A stretch of 34,603 bases of DNA from Isoetes engelmannii (GCA_011763485.2 JAANSK020253718.1:1-34603); one strand, 5' to 3'. Shown: positions 1-9,660, counted from the stretch's first letter. Numbers and translations are program-made. Notes: generated by a model from the sequence alone, not told the origin.

Positions 1-900
1 TCTTGATCATTGTATAATAAAATTCTTGCCAGATCCTGGCGTACACTTCTGTATTTCTGTTTTCGTGTATTTCGGTTAGGTTCGTGACAACAAGAATGGC
101 CAATGGCTAATGGTATGGGTTCTTGGGTTCTAGAGATCGCCTAGGACTAAGAACAAATACTAGTCCAGCCTAATAAGAGTTCGCTTGCATTGACTAACAT
201 AATCGACACTAACCAGATCCTTGACTGCCTCAGATGCCTTGGACGTCGTTCATGTCACTGAAACCGCAAACGAATGAAGATCTTGGAACTATCTGGCACA
301 GTTAGCTTCACTGCTGCTGCAAGGCTGGATTATGCCCGCCATTGCTCCAAACGCTCCTTTGATCGCTCCAAAAGCTCCTCTGATTGCTCCCTGATGGCGA
401 CCCTGGCTGCTGTAGGCGCTGATCCTAAAGGGGGACGTGAGGGGTTACCTATTAGGGTACCCCCTTCTAGGGTTTGATCATGATAGGTTAAGGCCTAGCC
501 ATGTGGCGGTTGGCATAATATATTGACATATTGCCATATGCGCAATATATCAGGGTCTCGGGGTGCGTCACCCCATGGGATATCCTATACCGACTACCAG
601 GTACATGTCGTGTACCAGTGACATGGCCAATATAATATAGGTATTTATACCGTATATTATCCTGGAACGTCACAAAGAATCAATTATCAAGCTTCTTCAT
701 ATCTTATTTCAGTTTCTTTTAAAAACACAGAAGGCTCTCAACTTGAACATTTGACTGATGAGAGGAATGAAACGTTTTTTTATGTATTTATAGAATATTG
801 ATTCTTAATTTCTGACTTATGGCATTTGAAAATTGCACTACATCAATCGAACATAGTTGAACAATTCTTAAATACCTTGAGATGCTTTCTGGCACGTGCT
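1..900. other. intergenic, no gene recognised
   Basis: I see no supportable gene here. A short open frame at 274-477 (plus, 67 codons) is built on a repeated Ser-encoding gctcc motif and has no recognisable domain. The stretch 500-665 is AT-rich, with several short self-complementary words around tatattat and catatg, and could be a fragment of an old LTR or MITE. I could not find paired ends to prove that. Confidence 0.4.
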
Positions 901-913
901 TCGGAAAGTGAAA

Positions 914-929
914 GATAAGATAAGATAAG
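914..929 (-). repeat. (TTATC)3 terminal tail of copy 1
   Basis: Three GATAA pentamers plus a G on the plus strand, directly after the element 3' UTR. The same pentamer ends copies 2 and 3, so it is part of the element and not a chance microsatellite. Confidence 0.8.
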
Positions 930-1144
930 TATTTTAACGTCGCGCCACAAGGCAGCATCCAATTGGACATGCGACGGAACAGTACATAAGGGGACCGAAG
1001 TCCTGAAACAACACAAATGGCCCCAAGCCCATGGAAAACAGAGGGACCAAAGTCCCTGTGAAACAATCATCTAGTTTTAATGCTTATATGTTTACAGAGC
1101 TTTACATATTTACATGTTCTCAGTTCAGTGTTACCGTTATGTAG

Positions 1145-2008
1145 CTATGTATACCCCATCCGTGGATCACGAGGCCACTGGTCACGAATGATCGCGGCCC
1201 CACCCCTATAAACTGCCCACTTTCGTTGTGTTCTTGCTTCCCGCACTTTACGAAGTTCCTCTCTTCGGCAACTGAGCTGGATGAGCGTGAGATCTTCCTG
1301 TACTGAGAATGTGGTACCCCGAAGATATCTGCCATGCTGGAGCACATGCAATCTATCCTGGCGCACTCGAAAGTGGACCAAAATATGCCGGGCCCGGTCT
1401 GGTCGCTGAATTCCCACCCTGTGTGCCACCTCTATTCCTGGAGAAGGGATATGCATAATATCTCTAAAGAAGCATTCTGCCTCCTCTACATCCGATCCAC
1501 TACCTGATTCGGGCAGGCTCACAATCCGCAAATGCAGAGCTCGGTCCTCCAAATTGTCGCTGTTCTCTGGACATCCTGTGTGAGAATTATCTGAATGACA
1601 TGATGGCATGGAGGTATGTACCGGCTCTGTCTGTGTTGCAGCCTCTGTGTAAGATATCTCTACTGCCTCTGTCTCTGCTGCCTCTGTTTGTGTAGCAATC
1701 TCCGAGCAAGGTGGGGCCGCAGTCTGAGTGGCTGCGTCCACAACCTCTTTAACCAGAGGAGCCTGTGAATTCAGTATAGTAGAATAGAGCTCCGTCAAAT
1801 AGGCATACAAGGAAGTGCGATCGATGAGAACTCGTTCTCCTTCAAATTCAGCTTGCTTCCAGAAAGTGCTAACGACCTCCTGATTTGGCAAACAGGTCTC
1901 CAATTGTTTTACCTGTAATACCTCGGCTTGGTCTACTACCTCAGCTCTGCCCAGACCTGTTGCAGGTCTTGCCCGCTTTCGGGCTTGATCCCGCTCCGCT
2001 CTAACCAT
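1145..2008 (-). CDS. L1-type ORF1p-like RNA-binding protein of a retroelement
   Basis: This is an uninterrupted 287-residue frame. The N-terminal third is charged (RAERDQARKRARP near the start). The middle (about 90-150) holds three AATQTE/IATQTE-type Thr/Glu repeats. The C-terminal 130 residues resemble the L1 ORF1p RRM plus C-terminal domain: an acidic linker, then AHRVG, RHILVHF, a run of RQDRLHVLQHGR type, VQEDLT and a basic helix (SCRREELRKVREARTQRKW). In this family such a protein binds element RNA as a chaperone in the particle. Plant L1 ORF1s more often carry a CCHC knuckle, which is absent here. The frame is open although the element is incomplete, so the copy may be young. The start is the first Met of the frame and its context was not tested. 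Confidence 0.65.
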   Translation of the reverse strand: MVRAERDQARKRARPATGLGRAEVVDQAEVLQVKQLETCLPNQEVVSTFWKQAEFEGERVLIDRTSLYAYLTELYSTILNSQAPLVKEVVDAATQTAAPPCSEIATQTEAAETEAVEISYTEAATQTEPVHTSMPSCHSDNSHTGCPENSDNLEDRALHLRIVSLPESGSGSDVEEAECFFRDIMHIPSPGIEVAHRVGIQRPDRARHILVHFRVRQDRLHVLQHGRYLRGTTFSVQEDLTLIQLSCRREELRKVREARTQRKWAVYRGGAAIIRDQWPRDPRMGYT

Positions 2009-2040
2009 AGCAAATAAAAAATAGATGCTGCCGAAAACGA

Positions 2041-2464
2041 TTGGACTACCACAGAAATAAAGAAAGATAAACCTGTTGTGGTGCCCGATAGAGAGACGCC
2101 TAAGGCAGGAAGCAAAGGGAAAAGCCTATATGCTGGAACCGAATCCCAATTCGGTAGAAATCTGTTGGAGTAAACCGGATCCCTGGAACCAGATCAATCC
2201 GAAGACGGGCAGATTCCTGGAAGATCAATCCGACCACGACTGGAGCATCGCCTTGCTGTTAGGCGCACCGCCTTGCTACACTAATGTAGATCTCTTAGAA
2301 TCTAAACTTACTAAAGAGAACTTAATTTGCTTTAGGATGCGTATATCACAGAATTGATAGAAGATTACAAGACCACACAAGTTCACGTGCAAAAGCTACG
2401 TGGCTTTCTATGAATGATCTGTCCCTCACAGTGGATGCATGGTTTAATATGCATACTTATGTTG
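2041..2464. other. no gene recognised
   Basis: This holds an open plus-strand frame of 93 codons (2076-2357) with no motif I recognise. It may belong to the unassigned 5' end of the ORF1-only element, which reads the other way. Confidence 0.35.
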
Positions 2465-2682
2465 AGTGAAATCATATTTGAAGTTCAAAGTGCAATGTAC
2501 CGTTCTTCTTGATTCATGCTAGAATGTAAGCAAATAGATGGGAGTTGCACTCCATCAGAAGCTTATTTAGCTCCGCAGCATGGCTTACTCTCTTCATAAA
2601 AATCACTACTTGGTTAAAGTCTAGCACATCTAGCAGATCATTTAGCTTCTGATTCTTATCCACCTCCTTGAGCTTAATATAT
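2465..2682 (-). pseudogene. UAP56-type DEAD-box RNA helicase fragment (RH15/RH56 family)
   Basis: The minus strand encodes about 50 residues highly similar to the start of helicase domain 2 of UAP56/DDX39, the TREX-complex helicase for mRNA export. Runs such as [27 protein letters not shown] and [12 protein letters not shown] are visible. A one-base loss near 2541-2545 shifts the frame: the expected continuation (NFPSICxHSxM, then NQEERY) is readable only in another frame down to about 2470, where a stop follows. The catalytic DECD box, the HRVGR motif and all other exons are missing. It is therefore a single-exon relic, probably a segmental duplicate. It still abuts intron-like sequence, so a processed retrocopy is unlikely. 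Confidence 0.8.
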
Positions 2683-2938
2683 AGTGCTATAAACAATATT
2701 ATGGAAATACAATAAGCATTAGCATATACCTGCATCAATCCGAGGATCTCCATATGCCAATGTAAAAAATGCCATGTATTTTCTTCTCCACCTCCTTGAG
2801 TTTGATATATAATACTATAAAAGACATAGGTGTTACACAAAGGCATTACCTACGCAGTATTATGGAATTACAATAAGCATAGACCTGCATCAATAAGGGG
2901 ATCTCCATATGCCAATGTAAAAAAAGCCATGTATTTTT
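2659..2938. repeat. two-copy tandem duplication across an exon/intron edge
   Basis: The units at 2659-2782 and 2787-2938 are clearly homologous: both begin with tccacctccttgag and end with gccatgtattttt-like sequence. The second unit carries an insertion of about 25 bp near 2820-2850. Each unit starts inside the helicase exon (codons for YIKLKEV) and runs into the upstream intron, so the duplicated piece includes the exon edge. Confidence 0.8.
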
Positions 2939-3715
2939 GAGCAGACGCCATTGTGAAAAAATGCAGCCACTATCGTCAAGGCTGTTTCTTCGAGTGGTCC
3001 AAGTAGCACATCATATTCTTGTACTACATAGTCAAAAGTTTAAACAACACCAACTTGCTTGAAAATAATCCTTAAACACGTGAGATTGTATAAGCTGATA
3101 CATCAATCCACCAGTCCTAACGAGAATGAAGGCAGAGAAGTTCTAAGTAGAGATATTGCATGGTGCTGGTGTTGGAAAGAGAGTAACTCCATTCACTTGG
3201 TAGCTTAATGGTAGCCTATCTGAAAATACCATACACCATTTCTGTCCATAAAGAATGACAATGCACTTATGAATGTTACCATTTCTTCAAGAAAATTGCG
3301 AAAATGTGGTTAACATGAACTGCCATCATAACTAGCACCCAACTAAGCAAAGTCAAATTTCTCCTTCGGTTCAATACTATTAAGTGATCTCTAAGGGCAT
3401 CAGAAGTGTAAGTGCCCATGTGTCTATCTAGGGGTGCACCTTTAATGTCTGTGCAGTTATGATGTCATAATTTGGCATTAAAGTCTGCCTCTCCTCCAGC
3501 AACTAACAGTTTCAGTAGGCTTTTCGTTGTTCAGGTGTTTATGCCAATGGCCTTGCTTAGAATGACTAGTTCTCGCATCTAAATATAGTATCGCTTGCTA
3601 TCTTGATGCAGAGGTAACAAAAAGTATACAATGAGCTACTAAAAATTGTTGGCACATACTTGAGGTTGATCAAAATGACAAATTGACCTAATGACAAATT
3701 GTTAATTTCATGTTC
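2939..3715. other. no gene recognised
   Basis: AT-rich DNA with no frame, splice pattern or repeat I could assign. It may be further intron of the decayed helicase copy. Confidence 0.3.
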
Positions 3716-3985
3716 TTGAGTGGTGGTGTGTTGTGTGTAATGTAGTGCATGTAGTGGTGGTAGTGTAATGTGTGTGTTGTAGTGTAATGTTTTTTTGGTG
3801 TAATGGTGTGTTGGGTAGTGGTCATGTGTAGTGTAGTCTGGTGTGTATAATGTAGTGGTAGTAGTGTGTTGTGTGCAATGTAGTGCATGTAGGGGTAGTA
3901 GTGTGGTGTAGTGCATGTAGTGTGGTATATGTAGTGTAGCAATAGTAGTGTGGTGTGTGTAGTGTAATGCATGTAGTGGTAGTAG
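3716..3985. repeat. TG-rich degenerate minisatellite
   Basis: About 270 bp of the plus strand is made of G, T and A words such as gtagtgtg, aatgtagtgcatgtagtgg and tagtgtaatg, in a loosely periodic pattern. Cytosine is almost absent (mostly in tgcatg). The open frames here on the minus strand (His/Thr/Tyr-rich) are a by-product of the repeat. Confidence 0.85.
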
Positions 3986-5295
3986 AAAGGAGATCATCGT
4001 CTATGTAAAAAAGAGCCTCTAATCTCATCTTACTTAGACAATGCACCCCTTGCATTGATAATTTATTGTGTTTGATTCATTATTTATTGGAGAACGAAAA
4101 GAAGTGATGAAAATTGCACAACTACCCAGTGAGAAGAACAATGAAACCATGCTCTCCAGGCAAGCAATCAACTAGGTTACTAGACTATTGATTAGAATAC
4201 TGAGAGTCTAGACTGTGCTTTCGACTAGTTAAATATTGTCTTATTGTCTCACCAATATGAGATGGATTTCTTCAATCAGGTAAACACCACCTCAAGTAGA
4301 CTTTGATTACCGTATAAAACATAAGACAAAATGACTTGATCACAACAACATAAGCTTAGCATACAAAAGAGACTTAACCTTTGATACCCCACTAGAAAAA
4401 ATGTAAAAATAAATGCTTCCTCTCAAACACAAGAAGAAGAGACTTGAACCTTTTAAAGCCCATAGACTCTTCCTTTCAAATGCAAAAAGGAGAGAGGCTT
4501 GATTTTGAAAACCATATAGAAAAAGGGTGAATGTGAATGCTTTATTTCAATTGCAAAGGCTTTGCATCACCATCTGAACTCAACAAGTATTTTTCAAGGG
4601 GACAAGAGAATGCACTCACTCACAGTAAATAAACCAGAAGAAAGACCAAACTCTTGCCCTTGCCCATACCAATTAGCAACTTTTAAACATCTCCTTGGCC
4701 CCTATGTTGCTTATAGCATGGCTATGCAAGAGAACGAGAAAATGGGTAGAACTAAAACTTTAAGTAACTCTAAATTCTGCAACCTAATGTGCACGCTAAC
4801 TGCTCTATTTAATTGCTCTAAAATAGCATCTAAGTGATTATGGAACGTTCATAAGGCCAACATTGAGGTGAATGCAAAATTCACCAACCAATTCAATGTA
4901 AATGTCATGTTCATCTTGCTCAAACTGTTTTCTGTATCCGCATCAAATGCCACTCTTCATTATACCAGTTGTATTAACACACCAAATGCATTTTGCTATC
5001 AATAGTACATTGTAAATGACCGAGAATAAAGTAGCAATAATGAATAAAATCATTAGCTTCTCTATTCCAGCAACCAACACGGCTGGCTGAATCTACACTG
5101 CTGGCATAATCTGCACTGCTGGCAAATAATTTGTGCTGCAACTCCTGCAATAGCAATTAGGAACCCAATAGTAAGGCAAATATTTAACATAGTGTGGCAT
5201 CACATCCAGAGTCCCTAGCCAAAAACTCTCATTGTGCAAATGTTCCTAGACTATTACACTATATCTACATTCTTTGAACACAAATATGACATGAA
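3986..5295. other. no gene recognised
   Basis: AT-rich DNA. A 91-codon plus-strand frame at 4562-4837 has no recognisable domain. A short direct repeat, ctgctggcataatctgcact at about 5100-5119, repeats part of itself. The right end could hold the 3' UTR of the transposase-like gene that starts at 5296. Confidence 0.35.
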
Positions 5296-6050
5296 TCAAA
5301 GAGCAAGATTCTTGGACCTCTTTGCAGTTTTCTTACATGCTGCCGTGACAATGTTGTCTTCCTCTTCTTGATCATTCCTTCCAGAACTTCCAGCAACATC
5401 AACTATTATAGCAGACCTGTCTGGCAAGCTATCCATGATCATTTCATGTAGGTGTTCTGACAAATAGTACATGTCACCGCCTTTGTGAATCAACTCAAAA
5501 TTGCATGAAGAGACTAAGTGGCTGTACACATTGGCATCCGGTTTCGTTCTTAACAACTCGAACATTCCATTGCCAAGATTTCCATACAAGTACTTGTTAA
5601 AATTACTTTCTTTCTGGCAAAGTGTTGGCCCCAATTACCCTTAAGTGCTTTCTCCACTACATGTTTAATCTGTGTGCATCTAAGCAAGTAAAAATCAACA
5701 TTTTCTTTGTTTCCAATTTCTGCTACCATAGCAAAGTTGTCACCAATATCAATAATATCAGACTTCCACTCTGCATCACCTTCAAAAACTGGACCGTAAA
5801 CCAATTCTGCTAAATCTAACACACCAGGATTGAGCTGAGAGTACTGCCATATCCCAATTCTAGACCTCTTCATGCAATTGCTATACTTACCCTTCCAACA
5901 GGCATGACAAAAGCAAGAAAAATTCATGTGAGCAACTTGAGTCGGGTCCGATCTTTGCACTGGCCGAATGGCATAAAATTTGTTTGAATCTTTCAATGTT
6001 GCACAGTCAAATCTCTCACTTCTATCCACCTCGTCCAATTTGATTTCCCA
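5296..6050 (-). pseudogene. transposase-like gene, C-terminal block
   Basis: The upstream part reads IKLDEVDRSERFDC, SCFCHACWKGKYSNC (a probable zinc site), GIWQYSQLNP and VVEKALKGNWG. At about 5630 the coding frame shifts and continues as KESNFNKYLYGNLGN, PDANVYSHLV and MYYLSEHLHEMIMDSL. It ends with an acidic then Lys-rich tail and a stop at 5296. The order matches the end of the family. The two overlapping frames show a single-base indel. Confidence 0.55.
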
Positions 6051-6112
6051 AAAAAATTTGCACTAACATATATAGCTGATGGCTTAAGTACTTTCTAAAC
6101 AGATAAATGCTC

Positions 6113-6340
6113 TTACTTAATATCACATCTAAATGCTTCAACTTTGTTCATGAATGTACGTGGATGTGGACTTGCTTTCAAGATGTTGGCAATCACTGAA
6201 GTGTTGACCCAGGAAGACACCACAACATCATACGCATTTTGCAACGGCACAGAATATCTTTTGGGCATTTCAAATGTCATTGCCCTCTTTATCACAACAC
6301 CCGCTCCATCATGTTCTCTTGTAAAGAAAAAGACACAAAG
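6113..6340 (-). pseudogene. transposase-like gene, EHDGAG block
   Basis: It follows a TTTACAAG acceptor and encodes REHDGAGVVIKRAM, then a helical stretch (LQNAYDVVVSSWVNTS). It ends at a GTAAGA donor. It continues the HGK end of the previous block, from which it is separated by an intron of about 700 bp that contains the 6598-6664 foldback. Confidence 0.55.
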
Positions 6341-6597
6341 TAAGTTAAAGAACAACAATTCTAGCTTGTCTTAACAGCCACGACAGTCCTATACCCTATG
6401 TCAATCATAATTACTTCATTTTCAACGTAAATAACTTGTTAAACAAAATTAAACTCCAATATACATTCTTGCCAATGCCTTTGTACATATCGAACTATAA
6501 CACAAGCCCATGCTTGCATGCAGACTATTACAGTAGATATCCATGGCAGGGGACTGTTATAGCAGACTATGCAAGTCTATCATGTAAGACGTGGCGG

Positions 6598-6664
6598 TGC
6601 TAGTGGTCTTGTATGCAAGCTTGACCACAAACTATAAGTTTGACCACTAGCAAGACCACTAGCA
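6598..6664. repeat. intronic foldback with exon-identical arm
   Basis: The outer arms 6598-6611 and 6651-6664 are perfect 14-bp inverted repeats (tgctagtggtcttg / caagaccactagca). An inner AAACT-ATA-AGTTT stem closes the loop. The left arm and its extension, 6598-6629, are identical over 32 bases to exon sequence 7571-7602 of the same locus. See findings. Confidence 0.8.
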
Positions 6665-7042
6665 TTATTATATCAATGTGTGAAGTACATGCAGTAAATC
6701 TATTTTAGATCATTCTGCCCTAATGCAATGATCATTGAAGCAAATATTTATGCTTAAGCCCATGGCTCTGCCCTGATCCATATTGCCCTGATCTGTCAGT
6801 TTGGTTCATTTCAGGGCCATGCATTATATCTAGGCATACATGCATCCCTACACCATTATCTACTAGTCCCTAGAACACCAACTTGCACTCTAGACCTACA
6901 TGCAAAGCAAACTAAGCCACGTACATGTACAAAGCAAGCACATACATCTACTAAACTCTATCCTTGCAAGCCTGCAATTGCATAGCATCCCTTTCTAAGC
7001 CACATCTACATGAGATAAAAATATAAATTTAATATGGGCATA

Positions 7043-7265
7043 CCTTTTCCATGATATCAACCAATTCCACTCTATCGGATCGGAACACCTGTTGCTTGGA
7101 AAGACCTGCCAAGGTAAAAGAATTGCCTCGCACCTTTCAATTGATTAGAGCAGCCATCAGACCAAATTATGTGCTTGTTTACTTGTGCACGTTCCTGCTA
7201 AAGGAATTTAGTATGCCTTAAACAGTGTTGCACAAATAACACATCATGTTCATTATCATACTAAT
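7043..7265 (-). pseudogene. transposase-like gene, SDG block
   Basis: A frame with no usable start reads NEHDVLFVQHCLRHTKFL, a TAG stop (7198-7200), then QERAQVNKHIIWSDGCSNQL and KGARQFFYLGRSFQATGVPI. It degenerates near WNWLIS/HGK and meets a GT donor just before 7042. SDG (Asp codon 7156-7158) is the likely second acidic core residue. The stop and the shift before HGK make this copy non-coding as it stands. Confidence 0.55.
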
Positions 7266-7661
7266 CTAAAAATGTGTCTCTTTTATTATCCTCTGTTCTG
7301 ATTCCTTCAAGGGATTGGAATCATCTTTAAGAACATGTGTGTAAGTGATGTGGACCAATATGGTGCATTGGTCATTCCTCCAATGCAAACTCTGAATATC
7401 TTGTTGAATCCTGAAAGTGTAGTTCTCACGGAAGTGCATTACTGAGACTAATGTGCCTTTGGGAAATGTGGCCAAACAAATTTTGAATTGTTGTGTTTGC
7501 CATCTAGCCTCAAAGTTACGAGCTATAAAGCTTTTCAAAACTGTTTCGGCATGTTGCAGCACAATGGCAGTGCTAGTGGTCTTGTATGCAAGCTTGACCA
7601 CAGGTTTCTTCCTACTACTTGAGGCCCCCTTATCATCAAATTGATCAACTTGGACATGGAC
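7266..7661 (-). pseudogene. transposase-like gene, HFRENY block
   Basis: It begins after a TTGCAG acceptor. It encodes a basic stretch (SSSRKKPVVKLAYKTTST), a helix, then FPKGTLVSVMHFRENYTF and DIQSLHWRNDQCTILVH. In relatives as I remember them the motif is DFAENY, with the first acidic core residue. Here that position is His (codon 7434-7436). The codons at 7571-7602 are duplicated exactly inside the downstream intron. Confidence 0.55.
7571..7602 (-). repeat. exonic source of the intronic 32-bp copy
   Basis: Thirty-two bases coding for part of VVKLAYKTTST. They are identical to 6598-6629; the match extends about six bases further with one difference. Confidence 0.85.
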
Positions 7662-8260
7662 CTGCAATTTGATAACATAAGCATTTTGCAATAAAGAGAA
7701 CATGCAAAGAGCACTAACCAAGACTTGCTTATCTAGTGTTCCTAAAGATTAGCAATAAACAAGCACACAACTCCTTGGCAGCCCAATCTGTTTACCCCAC
7801 TGGTGCAAAAACAGCTACAAAAGCACCTAATCAGCAGGTATAAAAAGCATCCTATCATTTTAGAACCATCGTACATCCATGTGCAATTAAAAAACAATGG
7901 GAAGATATGGAGAAAACGTGGTCATTCCACTGGTGCCTATTAGTTAACTTACAAACCACCTACTGTCCAACATAATCTGAATAATTATTTCAGAATTAGA
8001 GACACTTGATATCAGATAATAAGATACATGTTCAAAATAATAATGTGCTTAGAAATAAGAAAATAATTCCAAGAATAAAAAAATAGCATTGTACCTGATC
8101 AAATATCTTCCAATCGATCATCTTTGGTCATATTTCTTCTCTTTTGGACAAACAGGAAGTTTAGAAGGGCTACAGACCTTACACTGAAATAGCAGGCATG
8201 GATGCTTATAGCATTCTTCTATTTCAGCCTTGGGACAAGTCAAAGATCACCACAACTCAC

Positions 8261-8530
8261 TAGTAGGCCTGTAGGTACTTTTACTAGCAAGACATTGTGG
8301 CCCAGGACCACATACAACACACTCGCATGTGCAATTTGCACCATGAATCCTAGAATCAACCCTCATTTTATTTATTGCTAACCTAATATAATCCATCTTC
8401 ATATGATGAATACAACAAGACGTTTCTCGGTCTTTTATCTTCCGCAAAAATACTGGTTTCAAAGCCTGGAATGCAGTGAGTGAAATCTGAAAATCAGGGA
8501 TGTCTCTTTGAATCACTCGTAGAAAGCCAC
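8261..8530 (-). pseudogene. transposase-like gene, Cys-rich block
   Basis: It begins after a TGTGCAG acceptor and ends at a GTGAGT donor. It encodes FQISLTAFQALKPVFLRK, then DRETSCCIHHMKMDYIRLA and CTCECVVCGPGPQC. The Cys/His pairs look like a zinc site. A further Cys-rich piece at about 8100-8236 (CYKHPCLLFQCKVC, LPVCPKEKK) continues it and then loses frame before MIDWKIFDQ. Confidence 0.55.
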
Positions 8531-8605
8531 CTGCACAATCAAAGAAACTCAACGTCAATTCAAGCAGCACAAGCAAGTAATTATGATCTAAGATAGAAGT
8601 AATAC

Positions 8606-8960
8606 CTTGGTCTCTTCGAGGAAATGCAAAGCGTGAAGCACCGTCTGTTTTCTTCCAATCCTTATCTTCACAACATCCTTCTTGTTTGGCGATACCCTAT
8701 TATTTTCGGTCCAGTAATCTACAACAAGTTTTCTGATTTCATCCGAAAATCTATCATTTCTAACTCTCCTTGAAAACGTAGACCGTAGCCCTTTACCTCG
8801 TTCAGCAAAAACTCTTCTAGTCCTTGTTGTGCTTATAATGCTTCTACTGAAGTTAAGAGCTCTAGTCGTTGATGAACAATTAGTTGTAGGATATATGACA
8901 TAGACCATAGCAGCTGTTCTAGCTCTTAGAATATCAGTCTTCCTTGCAAACTTATGTGAT
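8606..8960 (-). pseudogene. transposase-like gene, SPNKKDVV block
   Basis: The frame reads KTDILRARTAAM, a basic stretch, then VVDYWTENNRVSPNKKDVV and LHALHFLEETK. It stops at a GT donor (exon edge 8606). The W-x(5,6)-SPNKxDVV pattern followed by a helix is the feature I recall best from this family. The next block begins at an AG acceptor in a phase that does not match this donor, so either the frame is broken or an exon is missing. Confidence 0.55.
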
Positions 8961-9612
8961 TGAAGGAATTCTTTGAATTCTCTACAACTTTCTTCACTAT
9001 TTTATAATCAGAAAAAAACTTCTCTTTAAAAAGATTGAGGTTCTTTATGGCATTAGAAGTTACCTCGGCTGTGTCCTTATGATTGTGGCCTCCACAAATT
9101 TCTTGAACTGCTTTTTGCACAGAATCAGCTTTTTTCTTCGTCAATTGCTGCTTTCTTCGGATGCCGAGTTTGCTTGGTGCTTCATTTTCTTCGTCAGCAG
9201 TAGAGACTTTCTTCTTTTGTCTCTGGATCTTCTTCCTTTCTGCTTGCAAGTGCTTCCTTTCAGCATTATATTTGCAGTTGTGATTGCAATTATTTTCATT
9301 CAAAATTCTAAGGACGTCTTCATCATCGGATCTTTAAGCATGTTCATAACCAGAATCATTAGCATTTTCATCATCAAATTGGACAAAGGGCTTAGGGTTA
9401 GAAATGGAATTCTGGTTAAGAATAGTCTCTGCCAGACTGGAGCAAATGAAATTAAATCCAGTAGTTACCTCAAGATACTGGTGAAGACTGGACAATATTT
9501 CATTACCATTGAAGGAAGAACCAGTTCTGACAATAGACTCAACAAAAGACTGCTCCCAATCCATTGCTCTTGATCCCAAGAAATGTAATCCAATTTGACA
9601 AAGATGATACAT
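8926..9612 (-). pseudogene. transposase-like gene, N-terminal basic block
   Basis: One frame runs from 9612 to 8926 with a single in-frame TAA at 9334-9336. Upstream of the stop the protein is neutral. Downstream it is Asn/Cys-rich (NNCNHNCKYN), then strongly basic and probably helical (KHLQAERKKIQRQKKK, KQQLTKKKAD). That suits DNA binding or nuclear import. The correct frame after about 8990 is a different one (CREFKEFLQSHKFARKT), so there is either an intron using the GT donor at 9063 or a frameshift. The start could be Met at 9303 if the upstream part is not used. Confidence 0.45.
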
Positions 9613-9660
9613 TCTCCTCCAAATTCTTCCTCTGACTGCAACTGAATGACTTGGGATAGG

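Larger units (their letters stand above)
914..2040 (-). mobile_element. ORF1-only non-LTR retroelement, copy 1
   Basis: Read on the minus strand this is an L1-type ORF1, about 230 bp of 3' UTR and a terminal (TTATC)3 tail at 914-929. The 3' UTR and the end of ORF1 are shared with copy 2 (28601-29036), and part of ORF1 with copy 3 (31105-31890). No reverse transcriptase or endonuclease lies between ORF1 and the tail, so the element would depend on another LINE for movement, like mammalian HAL1 elements. The 5' boundary is not defined; I end it just beyond the ORF1 start. No target-site duplication was found for this copy. Confidence 0.7.
5296..9612 (-). pseudogene. decayed multi-exon transposase-like gene of an uncharacterised family
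   Basis: At least eight coding blocks on the minus strand fit, in order, one protein family that I remember only as uncharacterised, transposon-associated proteins of animals and some seed-free plants. The blocks are: a basic N-terminus; VSPNKKDVV with a following LHALHFLEETK; a Cys-rich block with DRETSCCIHH and CTCECVVCGPGPQC; HFRENYT...DIQSLHW; IIWSDGCSNQLKG; HGK and EHDGAGVVIKRAM; SCFCHACWKG; and PDANVYSHLV. The spacing of acidic residues and the SDG and EHDG motifs suggest an RNase-H-like DDE core. Breaks: TAA at 9334-9336, frame changes near 8960, 8600, 8110, 7060 and 5630, and TAG at 7198-7200. Several blocks end at good GT donors or begin at AG acceptors, so the gene had introns. I judge it dead as read. 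Sequencing errors could explain some breaks. Confidence 0.65.

Noticed and set aside
3566-4055. His/Thr/Tyr-rich minus-strand frames
   Set aside because: They exist in several frames at once because the DNA is a TG-rich repeat.
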